Source of the DNA: an uncultured Oscillospiraceae bacterium
GTDB taxonomy: Bacteria > Bacillota > Clostridia > Oscillospirales > Oscillospiraceae
Reading direction: 5' to 3'
Assembly: GCA_910588105.1 (NCBI GenBank)
Contig: CAJUQD010000017.1
Coordinates: forward strand, 1-54,146
Length of the DNA: 54,146 nt
Part shown: piece by piece, positions 47,192 to 54,146 of the stretch
Layout: each line of letters starts with the position of its first letter
Numbering within the stretch: the stretch's first letter is position 1
Program-made: the position numbers and the translations under genes
The notes under the pieces: model-generated
Database searches by the model: none
What the model was told of the DNA's origin: nothing
Seen by the model: only the letters and a program-made list of their open reading frames with translations

Positions 47192-50100
47192 TTACTTGCC
47201 CAGCCAGCTCTCCGCGCCCTCCTTGATGGGGGATTTGTGCGCGTTGGCGGCTTCCAGTACGGCATAGTACGCCCAATGGCTGCTCGGTACATCGGGGAAA
47301 GTCCTGACGCTGCCGGCGTTGGCGGCGATATAGTCCTTGTCAGCCTCGCGGCCCAGGACGCGGTTGACGATGGTAACGACCTCCGCGCGGGTGATGGGCT
47401 TGTCCGGCCCAAAGGTGCCGTTGCCATAGCCCACGATCCAGCCGTTGGCGGCGGCTTCGTCGATATAGTCCGCCGCCCAATAGCTGCCGCTCACATCGGT
47501 GAACGCCAGCTTTTTCACTTCCTCTGTGACCTCGATGCCGTAAGCCTTGTAGAAACGGACCGAGATAGCCACAAACTCCGCGCGGGTGATGGGGTTATCG
47601 GGCCGGAAAGTGCCGTCCGTATAGCCGCTGAGGATGTCGAAGGTCTCAAGATACTTCACATATCCGGCGTACCACGCCTTGCCAGATACATCGGAGAAAG
47701 AACAATGCACATTGTCATAGAGGATGTCCCCATTCTTTGCCGCCAGCAGGCGGGCGAAGATGGCAGCGGCCTCCGAGCGCGTCATGGAACGGGAGGGGCC
47801 GAAGATGCCGTCCGTATAGCCCACGATATACGCGCTGTGTTCCGCGATCTCCACCTTGGCGGGGACGGTCAGCTTGCCGTATCGGTCTGTTTCGCCCTTG
47901 GCGTTCACATCAGCGCCGTCAGTGACAGAAACGCTCACACCCGCTTTCGGCTTGCCCTTGTTGTCGGTGACGGTGACTGTCACAGTGCCGTCATCCTCAA
48001 AAGTGAAATCCTTGGGCAGCGTGACCGTCACAGCGCCCTTATCGTCCACGGCGATCTTCGCGCCGGGGACCTCTCTGCCGCCCTCATCGGTGACGCTGAC
48101 CTTGATGGTGTTGGCATCGTCCTCTTTGCCGGTATCCTTGCCGATGGTCTCGCCGCCGCTGCCAGCAGCATCGGGGACAACGATCTGTCCGGCCTTGTCC
48201 GTATCCTTTGCCGCATGGTTGTCCTTCTTGTCCAGCACCTTGACATTCAGCCCTGCGGCGGGGTCTGCGGAGGGCAGCAGGACGGTGACGGTAGTCTTGT
48301 CATTGGCGTCCAGCAGACGGCCATCCGGCAGGAGGACGGTAAAGGCGTCCTTTGCGCCGTCCTTGCCCTCGACCAGCGACACCAGCGCCTTGACTACGGG
48401 CTTTTTCCCGCTGTCGCTGACGATTACGGTGTACTTGCCCACAATGGCGGTGCCGGTCTCATCGGTGTAGGCTTTGCCCAGGGCGGGGACGATCAGCTTG
48501 CCGTCCTTGTTGGTCTGGCCCTGTTCCTGATTGCCCAGGTCGTTTCGGACAGTGACATCCAGCGCGCGCACAGGGGCCTTTGTGTTGTCCAGAACGGTGA
48601 CGAGGATGCGGTTGCCCGCGTCCATATCCACGCCATCGGGGAGCAGGATATGCAGCTTGCCGTTCTTCATTTCCACATCGGCCCCCTTGATGGGACGGGA
48701 GCTTTCAAAGTCCTCTACCTTGACCGTCAGGGTAACGGGCTTGCCGTCCTTATCCGTCCCGCCGATGGTGATCTTTCCCTCCGAGTTGGTGTTGCCGGAC
48801 GCGGCAGGCACAGTGAGCTTGCCGTCCGCGCCGGTCTTGCCGGGGGTGAAGTTATCGTTCTTGTCGGTCACGACAATGCCGATGCCCTCCACGGGGGACT
48901 TATCCTCCTTGAGCTGGACCGTAACGGTGGTCTGGGCGGCGTAGTCGATCAGCCGGCCATCCGGCAGGACAACCGAGAGGGAACCGTCCTCATGGAGCGA
49001 AACTGCGGCATTGTGGACGGCGTTGCCGGACTTGGTATCCGAAACCGTCACAAGGTAATCCCCCACAACAGCCTCGCCGTAGTTGTCGGTATAGGCAAAG
49101 TGATAGATTTTGCCGATGGTGCCGGTCTCCAGCACCTCGCCGCAGTTGACACACTCGCGGTGCTTGCTGCCCTCGGCCTCGGTGGTCGGCTCCTTATCCA
49201 CGATCCAGTCCCCTGCGGTATGGCCCGCGGCGTTTACAAAGTCCGCCTTATAGCTGTCGCCGCACTTGCCGCAGGTATAGGTGGTATAGCCCAGCTCGGT
49301 GCAGGTGGGCGCGGTCACTTCCTGCGTATAGCTGTGGCCGGTGGGCTTTGCCAGCACAGCGCCGCAGACGGTGCAGAGCTGGGCGTCGGTGCAGGTGGCC
49401 TCCTCGCCGGGGGTATGGCCCTTTTCGGACACAGCCTCCAGCCGGTGATAGCCGCAGCGTTTGCAGCGGTACTCCATCACGCCGTCGCTGTCGCAGACGG
49501 AATCGGCCACCACCCTGCCCTCATCCCAATCATGGCCCAGGGCGTCGGTGTGATCGTCCACATAGCTGTCCTCACAGCGGGAGCAGGTATAGGTGGTATA
49601 GCCGCCCTCGGTGCAGGTCGGCTCGGTCACGACGGGCTTGTGGTCGTGGCCCAGCGGGTCGGTGTAGTCGCTCTTATAGCTGTAGCCGCAGTTCGCGCAG
49701 GTGTAGGTGGTAAAGCCCAGCTTCAGGCAGGTGGGCGCGGTCACTTCTGGCTGGAAGTTATGGCCGCTGGCCTTGTCCAGCACAGCGCCGCAGACGGTGC
49801 AGGTGCCGGGGTTCAGGCAGGTCGCGCCCTCGCCGGGGGTATGGCCGGTGGCGGGAATGGTCTCCATCCTGGTATCCCCGCAGCGGTTGCAGGTGTACTG
49901 CTTCACACCCTCGCCGGTGCAGGAGGGATTGGCGATCACTTCACCGTCATTCCAGCTATGGCCCAGCGCCTCGCTGTGGTCGCCGGTAAAGGAGCTGCCG
50001 CAGCCGTCGCAGCGGTAGACAGTCTGCCCGCCCGCTGTGCAGGTGGGGGCGGTGGTGTGCGCCACATAATTGTGGGACAGGGCGTTTGTGATGTCGGTGA

Positions 50101-51508
50101 TCTGCCGCTCGCCGCAGACCTCGCACTCTTTCACGGTATAGCCGGGGTTGACACAGGTGGCCTTAACGGTGTAAGTCGAGTAACGATGCTCGCCCTTGGG
50201 GGTGCCGGTGGTTTTCACATCGCCGCAGCGGATGCAGATTTCCAGCAGCTTGCCCTCGGTCTCGCAGGTGGCCTCGCGGACAAGAACACTCTGATAGGAA
50301 TGGCCCAGCGCGTTCTCATAGTCCCGTTTCTCAATGATGCCGCAGTCGGGGCAGAGATAGCGGGAGTAGCCCAGCGTCAGGCAGGTGGGGGAAACGGTGT
50401 CCAGCAGCTTGAAGTTGTGGTCGCCGTTGCAGCCCTTATCCCCGCAGCAGCCGCCCTTGCAGCCGGAGTCCTGACAGCCGCAGTTGGGATTTCCGCAGCC
50501 GCAGGAACAGGAGCCGTCATCTGCGGTCACAGTGTCCCGCAGCCACACATTCGCCACGCCGTTCTCCGTCATCTCCACGCCGTTATAGGTGTAGATGATC
50601 TCATAATAGACAGCGTACTGGCCCTCCTCGGTGTAGCTGGGCGCAGAGGTCAGGGTGCAGGACTCCGCAGAATTGCCGTAGCGGATTTGAGTGCGGACGC
50701 CGCTCTCGGACAGGTCGGAAACGGTCAGGGTATGGGGCTGGCCGTCTACCACACCATAGTAACCGGCCACCACGCTCTTTGCCGCCACATAGGAGGTCTT
50801 GGTGTAGTCGCAGAGGGTGCAGTGTTCCACAATGGCAAAGCGCCCGTTGCTGATCTGAGGCAGGATTTCCGTTTTCATGGTATGGCGCTCCAGCACAGAG
50901 CTGTTGGTATGGCGGGTGCCATAGCAGAAGCAGCAGTATTCGCCGCCTGTGGTGATCTTATTGTGGTAGGTGCTGTCCGCGTACTCATAGCGCACAGTCT
51001 CGTCCAAATCCTCCATAAACTCGGCGGCGCAGTCGTAGAGATAGTAGACATTCTTATTGAAGCCATAGCCGCTGATGCCGCCGTTGCTGTTCATGGTGCC
51101 GCAGGTGTCACACATGGCTTTTGTCCAATGATAGCCGGTATAAACGGCATCCACGCCGGGGGTGCCGTCGAGGATGCTGCCCATCCCCTCGCCGCCTACC
51201 ATCGTGCCGTCCGAGTACATCACATTTCGGGTCAGGGCGCTTGCGCCGTCGCGGGTGTACTCCGGGGTGCGCCATGCGGAAAAGCTGGTGGGCTTTTCAC
51301 AGACGGCACAGTAAAAGGTCTCATGGGTCAGGACGGCATTGGCGTCCAGCTCGTTGGTGCGGTTGTTGGCGGTCAGCCAATGCTCCGCGGGGTCATGGTA
51401 TCCGTTCTCCTGCGCGGCAAACGCCATGGGCATGATGCTCATGGTGAGTGCCAGCGCCAGCAGCAGGCTGATAAGGGAACGGGGAATGCGGTTTGTTTTT
51501 TTATTCAT
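47192..51508 (-). CDS. 1438-residue SLH-anchored surface protein with cysteine-rich repeats
   Basis: A secreted protein: signal peptide (SLISLLLALALTMSIMPMAFA), a unique N-terminal domain (~30-330), a dense cysteine cluster (~residue 340, CSCGCGNPNCGCQDSGC), about twelve tandem ~30-residue zinc-ribbon-like repeats (pattern PTCTE.GYTTYTC..C..SY ... LGH, ~360-790), several Ig-like units with KDGKLTVPA-type motifs (~800-1230), and three C-terminal SLH motifs (e.g. GYTDGIFGPSRSMTRSEAA) for wall attachment. Being inside the transfer operon, it may be an adhesin for mating contacts. Start ATG follows GGAGGAATTGC. Its neighbour order (between Maff2 and VirB6) is unusual. Confidence 0.8.
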   Translation of the reverse strand: MNKKTNRIPRSLISLLLALALTMSIMPMAFAAQENGYHDPAEHWLTANNRTNELDANAVLTHETFYCAVCEKPTSFSAWRTPEYTRDGASALTRNVMYSDGTMVGGEGMGSILDGTPGVDAVYTGYHWTKAMCDTCGTMNSNGGISGYGFNKNVYYLYDCAAEFMEDLDETVRYEYADSTYHNKITTGGEYCCFCYGTRHTNSSVLERHTMKTEILPQISNGRFAIVEHCTLCDYTKTSYVAAKSVVAGYYGVVDGQPHTLTVSDLSESGVRTQIRYGNSAESCTLTSAPSYTEEGQYAVYYEIIYTYNGVEMTENGVANVWLRDTVTADDGSCSCGCGNPNCGCQDSGCKGGCCGDKGCNGDHNFKLLDTVSPTCLTLGYSRYLCPDCGIIEKRDYENALGHSYQSVLVREATCETEGKLLEICIRCGDVKTTGTPKGEHRYSTYTVKATCVNPGYTVKECEVCGERQITDITNALSHNYVAHTTAPTCTAGGQTVYRCDGCGSSFTGDHSEALGHSWNDGEVIANPSCTGEGVKQYTCNRCGDTRMETIPATGHTPGEGATCLNPGTCTVCGAVLDKASGHNFQPEVTAPTCLKLGFTTYTCANCGYSYKSDYTDPLGHDHKPVVTEPTCTEGGYTTYTCSRCEDSYVDDHTDALGHDWDEGRVVADSVCDSDGVMEYRCKRCGYHRLEAVSEKGHTPGEEATCTDAQLCTVCGAVLAKPTGHSYTQEVTAPTCTELGYTTYTCGKCGDSYKADFVNAAGHTAGDWIVDKEPTTEAEGSKHRECVNCGEVLETGTIGKIYHFAYTDNYGEAVVGDYLVTVSDTKSGNAVHNAAVSLHEDGSLSVVLPDGRLIDYAAQTTVTVQLKEDKSPVEGIGIVVTDKNDNFTPGKTGADGKLTVPAASGNTNSEGKITIGGTDKDGKPVTLTVKVEDFESSRPIKGADVEMKNGKLHILLPDGVDMDAGNRILVTVLDNTKAPVRALDVTVRNDLGNQEQGQTNKDGKLIVPALGKAYTDETGTAIVGKYTVIVSDSGKKPVVKALVSLVEGKDGAKDAFTVLLPDGRLLDANDKTTVTVLLPSADPAAGLNVKVLDKKDNHAAKDTDKAGQIVVPDAAGSGGETIGKDTGKEDDANTIKVSVTDEGGREVPGAKIAVDDKGAVTVTLPKDFTFEDDGTVTVTVTDNKGKPKAGVSVSVTDGADVNAKGETDRYGKLTVPAKVEIAEHSAYIVGYTDGIFGPSRSMTRSEAAAIFARLLAAKNGDILYDNVHCSFSDVSGKAWYAGYVKYLETFDILSGYTDGTFRPDNPITRAEFVAISVRFYKAYGIEVTEEVKKLAFTDVSGSYWAADYIDEAAANGWIVGYGNGTFGPDKPITRAEVVTIVNRVLGREADKDYIAANAGSVRTFPDVPSSHWAYYAVLEAANAHKSPIKEGAESWLGK

Positions 51509-51542
51509 GCAATTCCTCCTGTTTGTCCATAGATTTGTCGCA

Positions 51543-51599
51543 GGCTGTTGAACAGCCCGGACAGGGGCGGGCGCGGGCGCTGCCCTCTTGGACAGCGCC
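51543..51599. repeat. Two short hairpins upstream of the SLH gene
   Basis: GGCTGTT/AACAGCC around one central base (51543-51557) and GGCGCTG/CAGCGCC (51576-51582, 51593-51599). They lie between the maff2 stop and the SLH start and may reduce read-through into the surface-protein gene. Confidence 0.45.
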
Positions 51600-51642
51600 G
51601 CCCCCGCTTTGCTGAAAATGTCCGGCGAACTGTTGGCAGGGA

Positions 51643-51742
51643 TCAGACGGTGAACAGGCCGGACAGGAGCGGAACGAGGGTCATACCGATCAGGGCGACG
51701 CCTCCGCCGGCCATGAGCTGCTTCATGCCCTGGCTCTTAGCT
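51643..51742 (-). pseudogene. maff2, 3' fragment
   Basis: Only the last part of the Maff2 small membrane protein remains in frame: AKSQGMKQLMAGGGVALIGM then TLVPLLSGLFTV and a stop at 51643-51645, the conserved C-terminal half of this family. Immediately upstream the frame hits a stop (TGA) in unrelated sequence, so the N-terminal half, normally ending NPGA, is missing and presumably lies beyond the second mobilizable element. Maff2 is a small hydrophobic part of the conjugation channel module (VirB2-like in position). Its disruption probably impairs transfer unless the inserted element excises. Confidence 0.8.
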
Positions 51743-51821
51743 CACTACGGATAAAGAAGCAAGGAGAGGTTAAAAATTTTTGCCGTTCCCATCCGGCGGG
51801 GCCTCGCCGGATAGGTCTGGC

Positions 51822-53438
51822 TCAATCGTCGGGCAAGTCCACCTTGCCTACAAAAGAATAATAAATCTCGATGTCCTGGTGGCGCGTTCCCTGCTCGTCC
51901 TTCCAGCACTCATGCACCACGATTTTCTCCACGAACTCCCGCAGGAGGGTGGGGGTCAGCTCCTCGAAACTGGTGTACTTCCGCACAACGGCCATGAACT
52001 TCTCCACGTTCACAGCGGCCTCCTGCGCCTGCCCCAGCTCCGCCTGTAACTCGGCGGCACGGGCCTTCAGCGTGGCCTGCTCCTGCTCATAATCGGTGGA
52101 CAACTCCATGAAACGCTCGTCCGTAATGCGCCCGCTCACGCTGTCCTCATACAGACGCTTGAAGATGCCGTTCAATTCTCCGATGCGCTTCTGTGCCGCC
52201 TCCAGCTCCCGGCGGCGGGCGGCGTTCTTCCGCTTGCCGCCGTCCTCGTTCTGTGCCATCAGCAGCTTCATAAACCGGGCCTCATGCTTGGCGGCGTAGC
52301 TGGTGACTTTCCGCAGATTTTCGGTCACGCCCGCCGTCAGAAGGTCGGTGCGGATGAAGTGCGCCGTACAGTCGGCGGTGCGCTTCTTGTAGCTGCCGCA
52401 GATGTAGCAGTCCTGCCGCCGCTTGTCCGTTTCGTACCTCTGCTGGTACATGACGCTGCCGCAGTCGGCGCAGAACAACAGGCCGGAGAACAGGCCAACC
52501 TCGCCGTAGCGGTTAGGCCGCTTGCGCTGTTTGCGAAGCTCCTGCACTCGCTCCCAGGTGGCCTCGTCAATGATGGCCTCGTGGGTATGCTCAAAGACCA
52601 TTATCTTGTCCTCTGGGTTGGCAACGCTGGTCTTGACCTTGTAGGACACCTTCTCCGTCTTGAAGTTGACGGTATGCCCCAGGTACTCCCGCCGTTCCAG
52701 GATGTGCGCCACGGTGTTGCTCGACCACTTGCAGGGGTAGTCCGGGTAGTAACGGCGGGTGCTGCCGGTGCGCCGGTACTCCATCGTCCCCGGCGTGGGG
52801 ATGTTCTGCTCGGTCAGCATCCGGGCAATCTTGGTGGGGCCGTTCCCGGCAAGGCACAGACTGAATATCTGCTTTACAACAGGTGCGGCCTCCGGGTCAA
52901 CAACGAAGTGTCCGTCCGGGCCTTTCAGATAGCCATAGACCGGCTGGCTGGTGATGGGTTTTCCGCTCATGCCTTTAGCCCGGAAAACCGCTTTGATTTT
53001 CTTGCTCGTGTCCCTCACCATCCATTCGTTAAATAAATTCCGCAAGGCGCTCATGTCGTTGTCGCCCTGGGCGCTGTCCACGCCGTCATTGATGGCGATA
53101 AAGCGGACGCCCTTCTTTGGGAAGGTAATTTCTGTAAATAGGCCCACTTGCAGATAATTCCGTCCCAGGCGTGAGAGGTCTTTCGTCACGACCGTCTTGA
53201 CCGCGCCGCTCTCCACAGCGTCCATCATCTCGGTGAAGCCGGGCCGCTGGAAGTTGGCTCCGCTCCATCCGTCATCCACGAAAAACTGATAGGGCATCAG
53301 GCTATGCTCACGGGCGTAGCTTTCGAGGATGCGCTTTTGATTGGAAATCGAGTTGCTCTCGCCCTGCAATTCATCGTCTCGACTGAGGCGGCAGTACAGG
53401 GCGGTGATAGGGGCTTGCATGGTTTGCTGTCTAATCAT
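51822..53438 (-). CDS. Large serine recombinase (TnpX/TndX-like)
   Basis: A 538-residue recombinase with the catalytic serine at residue 19 (ALYCRLSRDDELQGESNSIS), the block DLSRLGRNYLQVGLFTE, a recombinase domain, a zinc ribbon (LLFCADCGSVMYQQR ... CYICGSYKKR), a coiled coil (~385-480) and a TnpX-like C-terminus (REFVEKIVVHECWKDEQGTR). It is the type that moves Tn4451-like elements through a circular intermediate, and is more similar in layout to TnpX than the ICE trio is. The promoter at 53485-53513 and an ACGGAGGAACG ribosome site precede the start. Intact. Confidence 0.9.
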   Translation of the reverse strand: MIRQQTMQAPITALYCRLSRDDELQGESNSISNQKRILESYAREHSLMPYQFFVDDGWSGANFQRPGFTEMMDAVESGAVKTVVTKDLSRLGRNYLQVGLFTEITFPKKGVRFIAINDGVDSAQGDNDMSALRNLFNEWMVRDTSKKIKAVFRAKGMSGKPITSQPVYGYLKGPDGHFVVDPEAAPVVKQIFSLCLAGNGPTKIARMLTEQNIPTPGTMEYRRTGSTRRYYPDYPCKWSSNTVAHILERREYLGHTVNFKTEKVSYKVKTSVANPEDKIMVFEHTHEAIIDEATWERVQELRKQRKRPNRYGEVGLFSGLLFCADCGSVMYQQRYETDKRRQDCYICGSYKKRTADCTAHFIRTDLLTAGVTENLRKVTSYAAKHEARFMKLLMAQNEDGGKRKNAARRRELEAAQKRIGELNGIFKRLYEDSVSGRITDERFMELSTDYEQEQATLKARAAELQAELGQAQEAAVNVEKFMAVVRKYTSFEELTPTLLREFVEKIVVHECWKDEQGTRHQDIEIYYSFVGKVDLPDD

Positions 53439-53484
53439 CGTTCCTCCGTTCCGACAGCCCCGGCCCCGCTATTCCGATGGCAAC

Positions 53485-53513
53485 AGTATAGCACAGGCCG
53501 GGGCGGTTGTATA
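53485..53513 (-). promoter_or_regulatory. Promoter of the element 2 recombinase
   Basis: On the minus strand: TATACA (53508-53513), 17-base spacer, TATACT (53485-53490). The GC-rich spacer and single weak -35 suggest regulated or low expression. Confidence 0.6.
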
Positions 53514-53580
53514 GTGCTTTTTACTTCCTTACAAGAAAAAGTTTTAAGCTGGGGCTTATCGCGGAACTACCGGCAGGAGG

Positions 53581-53763
53581 TCACGGGCTGGGGCCGATCT
53601 GACAGCGGCTCTCGGCCTCCAGGACTTTCGCCATTTTGTCAGCGGCGGTGTCGGTGGTGTCCTGCTTGAAGTAGCCGGAAACGGTGAGGACGGTGTTGCC
53701 CATGCGGATTTCAGTCACGCAGTCCGGGCGGCGGGTGGTGGTCTTGCTGGGGGTGTCGGTCAT
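53581..53763 (-). CDS. tnpW: TnpW-like transposon protein
   Basis: A 60-residue protein (MTDTPSKTTTRRPDCVTEIR, then GNTVLTVSGYFKQDTTDTAA, DKMAKVLEAE) matching TnpW of Tn4451-like transposons: a short basic N-terminus, a strand pair with VSGYFK and a C-terminal helix. Function unknown. It has a good ribosome site (AAAGGAGCCGCCT) and lies 142 bp upstream of the recombinase start in the same direction. Confidence 0.8.
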   Translation of the reverse strand: MTDTPSKTTTRRPDCVTEIRMGNTVLTVSGYFKQDTTDTAADKMAKVLEAESRCQIGPSP

Positions 53764-53895
53764 AGGCGGCTCCTTTCAAATTTTTGTTGTGGACATTCAG
53801 AGGGCTGTTTTCAGGCTTGGAATGGTAACATACAGCCCCCTGTTGAGGACGGCCCAAAAGTCCCGTGATACCGGGCTTTTCGAGGGCCTAAACCG

Positions 53896-54145
53896 TTACA
53901 TAGCGGCCCGGTGGCGGCGTACCCGTTCACAGGTCTTGCGGCGTTCTTCCTCCTTGGCGCACTCCGGGCAGTATTTGGCCCGGTTGGATTTTGGGATGTA
54001 CCAGCCGCCGCACAGGACGCACTTTTTTCTTTCCCGGCGGTGGAGCAGGGCGGCGCACAGGCTTTCGTCCAGGGGCAGCACCGCCGCCCGAAACCAGCGG
54101 CAGATCAGCGAGTAGGAAATGCTCTGCGGGCAGACACATTCCTCC
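53896..54145 (-). CDS. Cysteine-rich VLP protein, 5' end outside window
   Basis: The frame is open to the window edge and ends at 53896. Readable parts are EECVCPQSISYSLICRWFRA, AAVLPLDESLCAALLH, then a zinc finger KCVLCGGWYIPKSN ... YCPECAKEEERRKTCER and a basic end. The VLP motif and the four-cysteine finger define the cysteine-rich VLP family, carried beside TnpW or mobilization genes in Clostridia elements. Probably DNA- or RNA-binding; role unknown. The 53764-53895 gap before tnpW holds short inverted repeats only. Confidence 0.75.
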   Translation of the reverse strand, partial: EECVCPQSISYSLICRWFRAAVLPLDESLCAALLHRRERKKCVLCGGWYIPKSNRAKYCPECAKEEERRKTCERVRRHRAAM

Positions 54146-54146
54146 C

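Larger units (their letters stand above)
51743..54146. mobile_element. Mobilizable element 2 (serine-recombinase, Tn4451-like) inserted in maff2
   Basis: The segment from the maff2 break to the window end carries a large serine recombinase near the element end, a TnpW-like protein and a cysteine-rich VLP protein, the accessory set of Tn4451-like mobilizable transposons. The break reads GAGCTAAGAG on the minus strand, with a GA dinucleotide at the expected crossover (51742-51743), as known for TnpX-type recombinases. The other end is outside the window. Confidence 0.75.

Noticed and set aside
49140..50450. Regular repeats in the SLH gene considered as a CRISPR-like or DNA repeat array
   Set aside because: The periodicity is at protein level (C..C motifs ~30 residues apart), with diverged DNA and no conserved repeat/spacer pattern.
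46547..51532. A 1661-codon open frame on the plus strand opposite the SLH and VirB6 genes
   Set aside because: It is antisense to a well-supported secreted repeat protein; its composition reflects the repeats and GC-rich codon bias, and it has no family signature.

Overview
The window is about 54 kb of nested mobile DNA, most likely from a gut Clostridia genome (Oscillospiraceae / Ruminococcaceae type). The reasons are strong Shine-Dalgarno sites, Tn1549/CTn-like conjugation proteins, Tn4451-type accessory proteins, SLH motifs and a GC-rich backbone. No chromosomal housekeeping gene, rRNA, tRNA or CRISPR array was seen. The backbone reads almost entirely leftward (minus strand).

Three elements appear to be nested. 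(1) 1 to ~2840 is the end of a mobilizable element with a MobC-like relaxosome protein, a candidate oriT, an excisionase, an XRE regulator and a tyrosine integrase. The integrase breaks off just after its HxxR motif. (2) ~2840 to ~51742 is a large Tn1549/CTn-type integrative and conjugative element (ICE) that seems to interrupt that integrase. (3) ~51743 to the window end is a second mobilizable element (large serine recombinase, TnpW, cysteine-rich VLP protein) that interrupts the ICE gene maff2. The rest of maff2, the VirD4 coupling protein and the integrase 3' end should lie to the right of the window.

ICE layout, left to right (transcription mostly right to left). 2909-8727: CHC2 zinc-finger protein, three back-to-back large serine recombinases and a small conserved protein. 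8852-13892: maintenance and control (small basic protein, two ParB-fold proteins, MazF-like toxin, XRE repressor, zinc ribbon, ImmA/IrrE protease, LexA-like repressor). 14176-17346: a WYL regulator behind a three-gene cassette I do not recognise, in which two paralogues flank a third gene. 17347-17889: highly structured non-coding DNA with a TCTG tetranucleotide repeat. 17890-19290: relaxase. 19355-24831: AT-richer cargo that separates the relaxase from MobC (two tiny membrane peptides, ECF sigma/anti-sigma pair, lipoprotein, XRE + DUF2975, SLOG protein, XRE). 24884-35446: MobC, DUF3849, a 3041-residue ArdC/MutS-like/methyltransferase/helicase fusion and TTRAP. 35443-51508: ArdC/YodL protein, topoisomerase III, DUF4366, DUF4315, NlpC/P60 hydrolase, VirB4, PrgI, VirB6-like and a 1438-residue SLH surface protein.

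The transfer genes fit one process. Relaxase and MobC nick oriT; helicase and topoisomerase process DNA; VirB4, PrgI, VirB6 and the hydrolase build the channel; ArdC domains would protect incoming DNA. XRE, ImmA and LexA-like proteins probably couple excision to DNA damage. The observations I rate most interesting are a complete TnpV gene lying in another frame inside the helicase gene, the unrecognised paralogue cassette with WYL control, a shared C-terminal tail on three ICE proteins, the tandem small membrane-peptide units, and the triple nesting. All family calls are from reading the translations; no database search was possible.
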